Assembly: GCA_002378605.1 (NCBI GenBank) | Contig: DFSK01000129.1 | Span: 15,205 to 22,297, forward strand | From: Alphaproteobacteria bacterium UBA3439 | GTDB lineage: Bacteria; Pseudomonadota; Alphaproteobacteria; Puniceispirillales; Puniceispirillaceae | DNA: 7,093 nucleotides | Reading direction: 5' to 3' | Part shown: positions 1 to 5,848 of the stretch, in pieces | Position numbering within the stretch: the stretch's first letter is position 1 | Layout of the letters: the number at the start of each line of letters is the position of its first letter | The notes under the pieces: model-generated | What the model saw: only the letters and a program-made list of their open reading frames with translations | Databases searched by the model: none | Told to the model about the DNA's origin: nothing | Made by a program: the position numbers and the translations under genes

Positions 1-42
1 GCGTATGAAGCTGGACAAAAGCAGCAGAATACGTCCAAATAG
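1..42 (+). CDS. phoH: C-terminal end of a probable PhoH-like ATPase (partial)
   Basis: The first frame is open from the window edge to a TAG at 40-42 and encodes 13 residues, AYEAGQKQQNTSK. PhoH-family proteins of Alphaproteobacteria commonly end in a helix with an A-Y-(E/D) segment followed by a short polar tail, and phoH usually sits directly upstream of ybeY. The call therefore rests on that short resemblance plus gene order, not on a domain. PhoH is a predicted P-loop ATPase often tied to RNA metabolism together with YbeY. The second frame is also open, to a TGA at 47-49, but its translation (ending SSRIRPNRA) looks less like a PhoH tail. The start and the nucleotide-binding motifs lie outside the window. 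Confidence 0.45.
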   Translation, partial: AYEAGQKQQNTSK

Positions 43-100
43 AGCATGAACAGGCGCGCTTTATCGCGGTTGCTTGTGCAATGGGAAATGAAAATAGCTC

Positions 101-709
101 ATGACGAGTGAAATGAATAATGACGACGACGCTCTGGAACCTGACAGTCCAGAGGATAATCAATTTTTGAGCGATGAATGGACTTCTGATGCTGGCGCTT
201 TGATCGAGGTCAGCATTGATCCATCTAGCTGGCATACCCCCCTTATTGAAGATTTGCAAAAACGCGGGCCAGTAATGCTTGATCACATGGCGTCACGGCT
301 ATCGCTTGACCCGCAGACGGTCAGTCTTTTGCTGTGCAATGATGGTGACATGCGGTCGATGAATTTTCTTCATCGCGGCTTTGATAAATCAACCAATGTT
401 CTATCTTTTCCGGCAGGTGACGATCTCTATCCGGGTGATGATATGCCGGAAATGGATGGCGGCATTGGCGATATTGCCATTGCTGGTGAAACGGTAATGC
501 GTGAAGCGGCCGAGGCTGGCATTCCGGCGGGTGATCATCTATTGCATCTATTTACCCACGGTGTTTTGCATTTGCTTGGCTATGATCATATTGATGATCA
601 GATGGCGGATGAAATGGAAGCGCTGGAAATAGCCCTTCTTGGCCAGATGAAGATTGCCAATCCCTATCTTGATGATGGGCTTGGGCTTGGCACGCGGGAG
701 GCCGGATAA
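101..709 (+). CDS. ybeY: YbeY, endoribonuclease / rRNA maturation factor
   Basis: This is a 202-residue member of the YbeY (UPF0054) family, a single-zinc metallo-endoribonuclease involved in 16S rRNA 3'-end maturation and 70S ribosome quality control in the cytoplasm. The zinc-binding signature is complete: HGVLHLLGYDH at residues 153-163 supplies His153, His157 and His163. The conserved strand motif KSTNVLSFP lies at 96-104 and GGIGDIAIA at 120-128. The conserved domain begins near residue 35. The first 34 residues are a low-complexity extension with 11 Asp/Glu and no Lys/Arg, which makes the protein longer than the usual 150-190 residues. ATG at 101 is the first in-frame start after stops at 89-91 and 95-97, and ATG at 113 is an alternative; neither has a strong Shine-Dalgarno. 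The stop shares a base with the next gene. The function is certain at family level; the exact start is not. Confidence 0.95.
   Translation: MTSEMNNDDDALEPDSPEDNQFLSDEWTSDAGALIEVSIDPSSWHTPLIEDLQKRGPVMLDHMASRLSLDPQTVSLLLCNDGDMRSMNFLHRGFDKSTNVLSFPAGDDLYPGDDMPEMDGGIGDIAIAGETVMREAAEAGIPAGDHLLHLFTHGVLHLLGYDHIDDQMADEMEALEIALLGQMKIANPYLDDGLGLGTREAG
696..701 (+). promoter_or_regulatory. Ribosome binding site of the CorC-family gene, inside ybeY
   Basis: GGGAGG at 696-701 lies inside the last codons of ybeY, 7 bases before the ATG at 709 and 10 before a second ATG at 712. The spacing favours 709, which overlaps the ybeY stop in a TAATG arrangement. This is consistent with translational coupling of the two genes. 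Confidence 0.7.
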
Positions 710-1557
710 TGATGTCGTTTCTTGGGAGGTTTTTCCCCTCATTTGCCCGTCCGTCATCGCGCCGCGAAGAACTGACCGAATTGCTTCAAGAATCGCTTGA
801 TGACAAGACCAGTTTTGACAGCCATGAAGGCACGCTGTTGCAGAATTTTCTTGGGCTTCGCGATATTACCGCTGCCGATGTGATGATTCCGCGTGCCGAT
901 ATTGTTTCGGTTGCGCTTGCTGATGGCTTTGATGACATTATCCGGCAAATGAGCGATGCCAATCACAGCCGCGTGCCGGTTTACCGTAACACGCTGGATG
1001 ACGTTGTTGGCATTATCCATATCAAGGATTTATTTGCACATCTTCGCAACGGTCACACGCCCGGAGTCGAAAGTCTTTTGCGGCCGGCCCTGTTTATATC
1101 GCCAACAATCCGGCTTCTTGATCTGCTTCATGAAATGCGTTTGCGCCGCCGCCATTTGGCGCTGGTTGTTGATGAATTTGGCGGGGTTGATGGTTTGATC
1201 ACGATCGAAGATCTGGTCGAGGAAATTGTTGGTGAAATTGAAGATGAACATGACACCACGGCGCAATTGCGGTTTGAGCAAAAGGGCGATGGTACTGCCA
1301 TTGCTGATGCACGGCTTGAAGTTGAAGTTCTTGAAGCGATTACCGGCCCTTTGCTTGATGATGATGAACGTGACGAGATTGATACGCTTGGCGGATTGGT
1401 CTGTGCGCTTGCCGGGCGGGTGCCTGGTCGTGGCGAGGTTGTGCGTCATCGCGGCGGGATACAGTTTGAAATTCTTGAAGGAGACCCGCGCCGCGTCACT
1501 TTGTTAAAACTTCGTGGATTGCCGCGTGTTAAAACCAGCTCTAGCAAACAGGACTAA
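709..1557 (+). CDS. corC: CorC/HlyC-family protein with paired CBS domains (no membrane domain)
   Basis: This 282-residue soluble protein has the layout of E. coli CorC (YbeX). A short amphipathic N-terminus is followed by a CBS pair: the first CBS begins near the VMIPR motif at 58-62 and runs to about 115, the second covers about 125-180. A CorC_HlyC (transporter-associated) domain spans about 190-275. The signature DEFGGVDGLITIEDLVEEI occupies 155-173. The DUF21 transmembrane domain of larger CorB/CNNM relatives is absent. Historically the family was linked to CorA-mediated Mg/Co efflux and, as TlyC/HlyC, to haemolysis. Adenine nucleotide binding by the CBS pair is known for the family, and a link of YbeX to ribosome metabolism has been reported in E. 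coli. The location between ybeY and lnt matches the E. coli ybeZ-ybeY-ybeX-lnt order. The family is certain; the biochemical role is not. Confidence 0.93.
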   Translation: MMSFLGRFFPSFARPSSRREELTELLQESLDDKTSFDSHEGTLLQNFLGLRDITAADVMIPRADIVSVALADGFDDIIRQMSDANHSRVPVYRNTLDDVVGIIHIKDLFAHLRNGHTPGVESLLRPALFISPTIRLLDLLHEMRLRRRHLALVVDEFGGVDGLITIEDLVEEIVGEIEDEHDTTAQLRFEQKGDGTAIADARLEVEVLEAITGPLLDDDERDEIDTLGGLVCALAGRVPGRGEVVRHRGGIQFEILEGDPRRVTLLKLRGLPRVKTSSSKQD

Positions 1558-3046
1558 AGGCCGCTTTCTTGTGCTTTTCTGGCATTTGCTTGCCGGTGCA
1601 TTTGCAAGCCTGTCCTTGCCGCCGCTATTCTTATTGCCAGCGATTTTTGCCTTATCGATTCCGCTTCTTGCCTATTTAAAAGCTGAGAGCCGAATGCAGG
1701 CTTCGATGATTTTTGGCGCAGCTGGCACAGGATGGTTTCTCGCATCGACCTATTGGGTGTCGCATTCGCTGATGGTTGAGTCGCCATCGCTTTGGATTGT
1801 AACGCCATTTATGGCGCTGGCACTGGCATTTGTTTTGGCGTTTTTCTGGGCCATCGCCGCGATGGTTTCATGGTCATTTGGACGACGACCGGTGGCGCGC
1901 CTATTCTGGTTTGTTGCTTTTTTTAGCCTTGGCGAATGGGCGCGCGGTTTTGTGGCAACCGGATTTCCGTGGAATCTGACCGGCAGTTTATTTGCTGTTG
2001 ATCTTGCCAGCCTGCAAGCGGCCAGTGTGATTGGCGCCTATGGACTATGTGTCATTGCGTTATTTTTTGCGCTGGTACCGGCATTCTGGGTTTTGGGACA
2101 TCGGCGTTTTGCCGCGCTATTTTTGATATTGCCTCTGGTGCTTGCCGCCTTTGGGGCGGCGCGGCTTGCCAATTCATCGAATGGTTATTCACCATCAGAA
2201 TCGATGGTCAGGCTTGTGCAACCGGCGATACCACAAGCTGATAAATGGGATCGAAGCAAACGCCAACGCCATCTCGACCGGCTTGTCACCCTGTCACGTC
2301 AAGGCGATGCGGTGCCAAAATTGGTGATCTGGCCGGAAACCGCCTTTGCCGGATTTGCCAGTCGCAACAAATCATTGCTCGACACAACCATTCGCAATGC
2401 TACGCAAAATGATGGCGTGGTGATTACGGGTATCCCGCGACTTGGCGGCAGGCGCACTTTGCTGAATTCGGCCATTATGATTGACCATAGCGGTGCGATA
2501 AAAGCTGTTTATGACAAACGTCATCTTGTGCCTTTTGGCGAATATATGCCATTTCGCAAATGGTTGCCATTTCTCGAGCCGATTGTTGGCCCGATTGATT
2601 TTGTGCCTGGCGAAAATAACATCCTGATGCGTCTTGACGGCTATGGCACCATGCAAATGCTGATTTGCTATGAAGTGATTTTTGCCGGTGCGGTCATTGG
2701 TCAAGAGATGCGCCCAGATATGATGATCAATATCACCAATGATGCATGGTTCGGCCAAAGCGCAGGGCCATGGCAGCATCTTGTGCAAGCGCAGATGCGT
2801 GCGGTTGAAGAAGGCTTGCCGCTGATGCGCGTTGCCAATACGGGTATCACTGCCGGCTTTGATTCCTATGGTCGTATTCTTGGACAGATAGGGCTTGGCT
2901 CGCAGGGTGTTCTTGATCTGCCGGTGCCATTGGCTTTGTCGCCAACACCGTTTGCCCGCTTCGGCAATTTGGGGTTTTTTGCGCTTATTTTCTTGATTAT
3001 TGGCACCGCTGCATGGCTTGACCTCTACCGCTCCATCAGGCAATAG
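1514..3046 (+). CDS. lnt: Lnt, apolipoprotein N-acyltransferase
   Basis: Lnt adds the third acyl chain to the N-terminal cysteine of lipoproteins at the inner membrane, the last step of lipoprotein maturation before Lol sorting. The 510-residue frame has about six to seven hydrophobic segments in residues 17-217, a nitrilase-like periplasmic domain at about 231-470, and a final membrane helix at about 484-502. The catalytic triad is visible: Glu275 in WPETAF, Lys335 in [12 protein letters not shown] and Cys385 in LICYEVIF. Glu343 and Glu387, beside conserved family positions, are also present, as is NDAWFG at 409-414. No ATG exists near the start. GTG at 1514 and GTG at 1526 both overlap the end of corC. 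GTG at 1571 lies beyond the corC stop with AAAGG 10 bases upstream. The basic stretch NRTKGR before the first helix fits positive-inside topology and favours an upstream start. The gene is certain, the exact start is not. Confidence 0.95.
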   Translation: MDCRVLKPALANRTKGRFLVLFWHLLAGAFASLSLPPLFLLPAIFALSIPLLAYLKAESRMQASMIFGAAGTGWFLASTYWVSHSLMVESPSLWIVTPFMALALAFVLAFFWAIAAMVSWSFGRRPVARLFWFVAFFSLGEWARGFVATGFPWNLTGSLFAVDLASLQAASVIGAYGLCVIALFFALVPAFWVLGHRRFAALFLILPLVLAAFGAARLANSSNGYSPSESMVRLVQPAIPQADKWDRSKRQRHLDRLVTLSRQGDAVPKLVIWPETAFAGFASRNKSLLDTTIRNATQNDGVVITGIPRLGGRRTLLNSAIMIDHSGAIKAVYDKRHLVPFGEYMPFRKWLPFLEPIVGPIDFVPGENNILMRLDGYGTMQMLICYEVIFAGAVIGQEMRPDMMINITNDAWFGQSAGPWQHLVQAQMRAVEEGLPLMRVANTGITAGFDSYGRILGQIGLGSQGVLDLPVPLALSPTPFARFGNLGFFALIFLIIGTAAWLDLYRSIRQ

Positions 3047-3065
3047 ATACCGTCAACAAAAATTC

Positions 3066-3077
3066 AGGATTTCATCC
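3066..3077 (+). promoter_or_regulatory. metK ribosome binding site within a small hairpin
   Basis: AGGA at 3066-3069 lies 8 bases before the ATG at 3078 and sets the metK start. GGAT (3067-3070) is perfectly complementary to ATCC (3074-3077) across a TTC loop, so the Shine-Dalgarno can fold into a 4-bp stem ending directly at the start codon. The stem is short, and its effect on translation is inference. Confidence 0.45.
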
Positions 3078-4256
3078 ATGAGCTATATCTTTACGTCTGA
3101 GTCTGTTTCAGAAGGCCATCCCGACAAATTATGTGACCGTGTCTCGGATACGGTTCTTGACCTGTTTTTGAAACATGAACCAGAAGCGCGGGTTGCCTGT
3201 GAAACTTTGGCAACAACAAACCGTGTTGTGTTGGCTGGCGAAGTGCGGGCAAGCGAGTCTAAATTGACCCAGATTATGGCCGAGATCGAACCGGCGGTGC
3301 GGGCGGCGGTCAAAGATATTGGTTATGAGCAAAAAGCCTTTCATCACGCTGATTTCGAGTTTCAAAATTATCTTCACGAGCAATCGAGCGATATCGCTAT
3401 GGGTGTTGATTCAGGTGATAATAAAGATGAAGGGGCGGGTGATCAGGGGCTTATGTTCGGATATGCCTGTGATGAAACCGATGTTTTGATGCCTGCGGCA
3501 ATTCATTATTCGCACCAGATTCTAAAAGATCTTGCAACAGTGCGCAAACAGGATGCCGATTCGATCCTCGGCCCTGATTCGAAAAGCCAGATCAGCCTTG
3601 ATTATGATGATAAGGGCCGGCCAACGGGTGTGCATAAGGTGGTTCTATCGACACAGCATTCTGAAAAAGCGACACAGGCCGAAATTCTGGCGCTTGTAAC
3701 GCCGGTAATTGCAAATGTTCTTCCCGATGGCTGGATGGTGACAGGTGATGATCTGCTGGTAAATCCAACTGGGCAATTTGTGATTGGGGGGCCGGATGGT
3801 GATACGGGTCTTACCGGCCGCAAAATCATTGTTGATACTTATGGTGGTGCTGCGCCGCATGGTGGGGGGGCTTTTTCGGGAAAGGATCCGACAAAGGTTG
3901 ACCGGTCGGCCGCCTATGCCAGCCGTTATTTGGCAAAAAATGTTGTCGCGGCGGGCTTGGCATCGCGTTGCACAATCCAGATTGCCTATGCTATTGGCGT
4001 TGCCGAGCCGGTATCGCTTTATGCAAATACACATGGCACTGGCATGGTTGACGATCAAAAGCTGCAAGAAGCGCTTCGCGATTGCATGGATTTAACACCG
4101 CGTGGCATTCGCCAGCATCTTGGCATGAACGCGCCAATCTATGCGCCAACCGCAGCCTATGGGCATTTTGGCCGTATCGCTGGTGAAGCAGGGCCTGGTA
4201 CATTTAGCTGGGAAGCAACCGATCTTGTTGACGCGCTGCGCGCTGCGGCACGATAG
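3078..4256 (+). CDS. metK: MetK, S-adenosylmethionine synthetase
   Basis: MetK makes S-adenosylmethionine from methionine and ATP, releasing phosphate and pyrophosphate, as a cytoplasmic tetramer. The 392-residue product has the expected length and all three family hallmarks: GHPDK at residues 13-17 after FTSESVSE, the P-loop-like [12 protein letters not shown] at 119-130, and [19 protein letters not shown] at 262-280. The start is the ATG at 3078, which follows AGGA and gives the usual [11 protein letters not shown]-terminus. A longer frame from about 3000 would add 26 residues overlapping the end of lnt and is not credible. The gene begins 31 bases after the lnt stop. Many other alphaproteobacteria carry a small helix-turn-helix regulator gene at this point, and there is no room for one here. 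The next gene encodes a methyltransferase that uses the product. Confidence 0.98.
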   Translation: MSYIFTSESVSEGHPDKLCDRVSDTVLDLFLKHEPEARVACETLATTNRVVLAGEVRASESKLTQIMAEIEPAVRAAVKDIGYEQKAFHHADFEFQNYLHEQSSDIAMGVDSGDNKDEGAGDQGLMFGYACDETDVLMPAAIHYSHQILKDLATVRKQDADSILGPDSKSQISLDYDDKGRPTGVHKVVLSTQHSEKATQAEILALVTPVIANVLPDGWMVTGDDLLVNPTGQFVIGGPDGDTGLTGRKIIVDTYGGAAPHGGGAFSGKDPTKVDRSAAYASRYLAKNVVAAGLASRCTIQIAYAIGVAEPVSLYANTHGTGMVDDQKLQEALRDCMDLTPRGIRQHLGMNAPIYAPTAAYGHFGRIAGEAGPGTFSWEATDLVDALRAAAR

Positions 4257-4304
4257 GGTTACCGCCCAATCAAATAGCTGATCAAATATAAGGCAGATAT
4301 TGCA

Positions 4305-5015
4305 ATGGCCGATCATGATGCTGTTATCAAAGACGGGGCCCCGATGGGGCCGCGTTTTTATGGTCGGCGGAAAGGGCGCCCGCTTCGCGCTTCAATGAAG
4401 CGGCTTCTTGATGAAGATTTGCCGCAATTTGCCTTTGATCCGGCACGGCCTATTGATGATCAATTTGGCCGCAAGGCAGATCGCTATCTTGAAATCGGCT
4501 TTGGCGGTGGTGAACATCTGGCTGGCCTTGCGGCGGCCATGCCTGACTGTGATTTCATCGGGGCTGAACCTTTTATCAATGGTGTTGCCAGCCTACTTCG
4601 TCATATTCATGAACAACGGCTTGGCAATATCCGCATCTGGCCAGATGATGTTCGGCTGATCATGCCTAGTCTTGGGACGGCAAGCCTTGCTGGCGCTTTT
4701 ATCATGTTTCCCGATCCGTGGCCCAAAAAGCGGCATGCGGCGCGGCGTATTCTGCAAACAGCGCTTCTTGACCAGCTTGGTGTGATGATTCGGCCGGGCG
4801 GACGGCTGGTTCTGGCAAGCGATGATCCAACGGCAAAAAGCTGGCTTTTGCAGGCTGCCAGCGCGCATGCCGATTTTATATGGACAGCGCGCGGCCCCCA
4901 AGATTGGCGACAACGCCCTGCCGATTTGCCAGAAACCCGCTATATGAAAAAAGCCGATCGCGCCGAACGCCAATCATCATGGTTTCTTTTTCAGCGATGC
5001 GGTATCGCGGGCTGA
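4305..5015 (+). CDS. trmB: TrmB, tRNA (guanine-46-N7)-methyltransferase
   Basis: TrmB methylates N7 of G46 in the variable loop of tRNAs using S-adenosylmethionine. The 236-residue sequence is a class I Rossmann methyltransferase. The SAM-binding motif I EIGFGGGEHL is at residues 63-72 and the acidic GAEP of motif II at 86-89. The family-specific PDPWPKKRH is at 136-144, and the late motif ETRYMKKA at 210-217 contributes to tRNA/SAM binding in the family. The N-terminal YGRRKGRPLR at 19-28 is typical of alphaproteobacterial TrmB. The ATG at 4305 is preceded by AAGG at 4290-4293, a rather distant and weak ribosome binding site. The 48-base gap after metK holds no terminator that I can see, so co-transcription with metK is likely. 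Confidence 0.96.
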   Translation: MADHDAVIKDGAPMGPRFYGRRKGRPLRASMKRLLDEDLPQFAFDPARPIDDQFGRKADRYLEIGFGGGEHLAGLAAAMPDCDFIGAEPFINGVASLLRHIHEQRLGNIRIWPDDVRLIMPSLGTASLAGAFIMFPDPWPKKRHAARRILQTALLDQLGVMIRPGGRLVLASDDPTAKSWLLQAASAHADFIWTARGPQDWRQRPADLPETRYMKKADRAERQSSWFLFQRCGIAG

Positions 5016-5020
5016 TCTGA

Positions 5021-5035
5021 CCATTTTGTAAATGG
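5021..5035 (+). other. Small inverted repeat just after trmB
   Basis: CCATTT (5021-5026) and AAATGG (5030-5035) are perfect complements around a TGT loop, starting 5 bases after the trmB stop. The stem is AT-rich and no T-tract follows, so it is not a convincing intrinsic terminator. It could protect the 3' end of the upstream mRNA or be chance. Confidence 0.35.
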
Positions 5036-5078
5036 ATGAACGATAAATTGATCTCACAGGCTTGTCACCTCTTGCCTC

Positions 5079-5107
5079 TTGCTTTTTTGCTAATCACCGC
5101 TTATAAC
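5079..5107 (+). promoter_or_regulatory. Candidate sigma-70-type promoter for rimP-nusA
   Basis: TTGCTT at 5079-5084 and TATAAC at 5102-5107 are separated by exactly 17 bases. The -10 matches TATAAT at five of six positions, and the -35 keeps the TTG core; read as CTTGCT (5078-5083) it matches the alphaproteobacterial CTTGAC at four of six. Transcription would begin near 5113-5115, about 155 bases upstream of the rimP start and only about 25 bases upstream of the terminator hairpin at 5138. It is the best promoter-like pair I see between trmB and rimP. It is predicted by eye only. Confidence 0.45.
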
Positions 5108-5137
5108 AAAAAGAAATAAAGCTGTCGCAGTCAGACG

Positions 5138-5160
5138 GTGGGCCACTGGCCCACTTTTTT
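5138..5160 (+). terminator. Intrinsic terminator between trmB and rimP
   Basis: Bases 5138-5154 form a perfect palindrome, GTGGGCCA-C-TGGCCCAC. Folded as RNA it gives a GC-rich stem GTGGGC/GCCCAC with a CACTG loop, followed at once by six T residues (5155-5160). This is a textbook rho-independent terminator on the + strand. It most simply ends the operon containing lnt-metK-trmB. Because a promoter candidate lies upstream of it, it could also act as an attenuator in the rimP-nusA leader. Confidence 0.8.
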
Positions 5161-5259
5161 ATTGTCTTTTTTAAGGGGTTTTGGCCCGTTTTTAACAGGC
5201 AGTTCAGCTAGGTTAGAGTTTCGGCTGTTGCCATTTTGGCAAGCCACCATTCAGGTTTT
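5161..5259 (+). promoter_or_regulatory. Leader region upstream of rimP
   Basis: This stretch between the terminator and the rimP ribosome binding site shows a second run of six T (5167-5172), a second TGGCCC (5182-5187) and then five T (5189-5193). A weak promoter-like pair, TTTAAC (5191-5196) and TTAGAG (5213-5218) with 16 bases between, could start rimP transcription downstream of the terminator, but both hexamers are poor. No tRNA or other RNA gene is recognisable, unlike the metY tRNA gene that precedes rimP in E. coli. Confidence 0.25.
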
Positions 5260-5265
5260 AGGAGG
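5260..5265 (+). promoter_or_regulatory. Strong ribosome binding site that fixes the rimP start
   Basis: AGGAGG at 5260-5265 is a full Shine-Dalgarno core. The only in-frame start codon just downstream is TTG at 5270, at a short spacing of 4 bases. It marks the true rimP start in place of the GTG at 5138, which lies inside the terminator. Confidence 0.7.
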
Positions 5266-5269
5266 CGTT

Positions 5270-5749
5270 TTGGTCGAAGCCAAGATAAGCCAGATTATCG
5301 AAGATGCGATCACCGAGCTTGGCTTTGGCCTTGTGCGGGTTCAGTTTTCAGGTGGGCAAACGGGTCGCAACCAGTTGCAGATTATGGCCGAGCCGAAAGA
5401 AGATCGTGAGATGACGGTCGAAGATTGCCAGATGTTAAGTCGGCATATTTCGACATTGCTTGATGTTGATGACCCAATTGCCGCTGCTTATGTTCTTGAA
5501 GTGAGCTCACCCGGCATTGACCGGCCTTTGACGCGCATTGAACATTTTGCCCGGTTTAATGGTGAATTGGCGAAAATAACATTATGCATGATGCTTGATG
5601 GACGGCGGCGGTTCCAAGGCCGCCTTACCGGCCTGTCTGAAGATGGCAAGATTGGCCTTGAAACAAGCTTTGGCAGATTTGAATTTGCCTTTGATGATAT
5701 TGAATCGGCACGGATCGATCCAAGTGAAATTATCGAACGGCGAAGCTAG
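5270..5749 (+). CDS. rimP: RimP, ribosome maturation factor (30S assembly)
   Basis: RimP (formerly YhbC, DUF150) binds the 30S subunit and assists its assembly, including pseudoknot and S12 incorporation steps. From the TTG at 5270 the product is 159 residues, close to the usual length. The N-terminal alpha/beta domain begins about 17 residues before GFGLVRVQFSG (18-28), and the family signature EVSSPGIDRPLT is at 77-88. A C-terminal SH3-like barrel at about 92-150 ends with FDDIESARI. The frame is open further upstream, to a GTG at 5138, but those 44 codons overlap the terminator hairpin and do not resemble RimP. TTG is therefore preferred, supported by AGGAGG at 5260-5265. nusA follows after 99 bases, the conserved rimP-nusA pairing. 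A TTG start may keep expression modest. Confidence 0.94.
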   Translation: MVEAKISQIIEDAITELGFGLVRVQFSGGQTGRNQLQIMAEPKEDREMTVEDCQMLSRHISTLLDVDDPIAAAYVLEVSSPGIDRPLTRIEHFARFNGELAKITLCMMLDGRRRFQGRLTGLSEDGKIGLETSFGRFEFAFDDIESARIDPSEIIERRS

Positions 5750-5836
5750 GCCCGAAATGGCGATAGATTAAGGTCAAAAGAACAAAGAATTTTCGTGATA
5801 AATGCCGCGCCGCATATGGTGCAAAGACAAATCAAA

Positions 5837-5842
5837 GGTGAG
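5837..5842 (+). promoter_or_regulatory. nusA ribosome binding site
   Basis: GGTGAG at 5837-5842, within AAAGGTGAG, sits 6 bases before the ATG at 5849. It decides the nusA start. An in-frame ATG at 5816 would add 11 residues but has no purine-rich site upstream. The rest of the 99-base rimP-nusA gap shows no terminator or convincing promoter. Confidence 0.55.
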
Positions 5843-5848
5843 ACGACT

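Noticed and set aside
1030..1449. A 139-codon - strand frame within the corC gene
   Set aside because: It is antisense to well-conserved CBS and CorC_HlyC domains and shows no motifs of its own.
2372..3043. A 223-codon open frame on the - strand inside lnt
   Set aside because: It lies wholly antisense to a clear lnt gene with an intact catalytic triad. Its translation is low in recognisable motifs and looks like a mirror of lnt codon bias.
3000..3077. A 26-residue upstream extension of metK
   Set aside because: It overlaps the end of lnt and precedes the canonical [11 protein letters not shown]-terminus, and the Shine-Dalgarno at 3066-3069 supports the ATG at 3078.
3018..3077. A SAM-sensing riboswitch before metK
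   Set aside because: Only short isolated complementarities are visible. I could not identify a conserved riboswitch core or pseudoknot, and part of the segment is lnt coding sequence. It is kept only as a low-interest finding to test with covariance models.
3645..4067. A 140-codon - strand frame within metK
   Set aside because: It is a shadow of metK; the sense strand carries all MetK signatures without interruption.
4593..4973. A 126-codon - strand frame within trmB
   Set aside because: It is antisense to the methyltransferase core and has no domain features.
5016..5137. A tRNA or small RNA gene between trmB and rimP (by analogy with E. coli metY)
   Set aside because: No cloverleaf, T-loop or CCA-end pattern is visible in this stretch.
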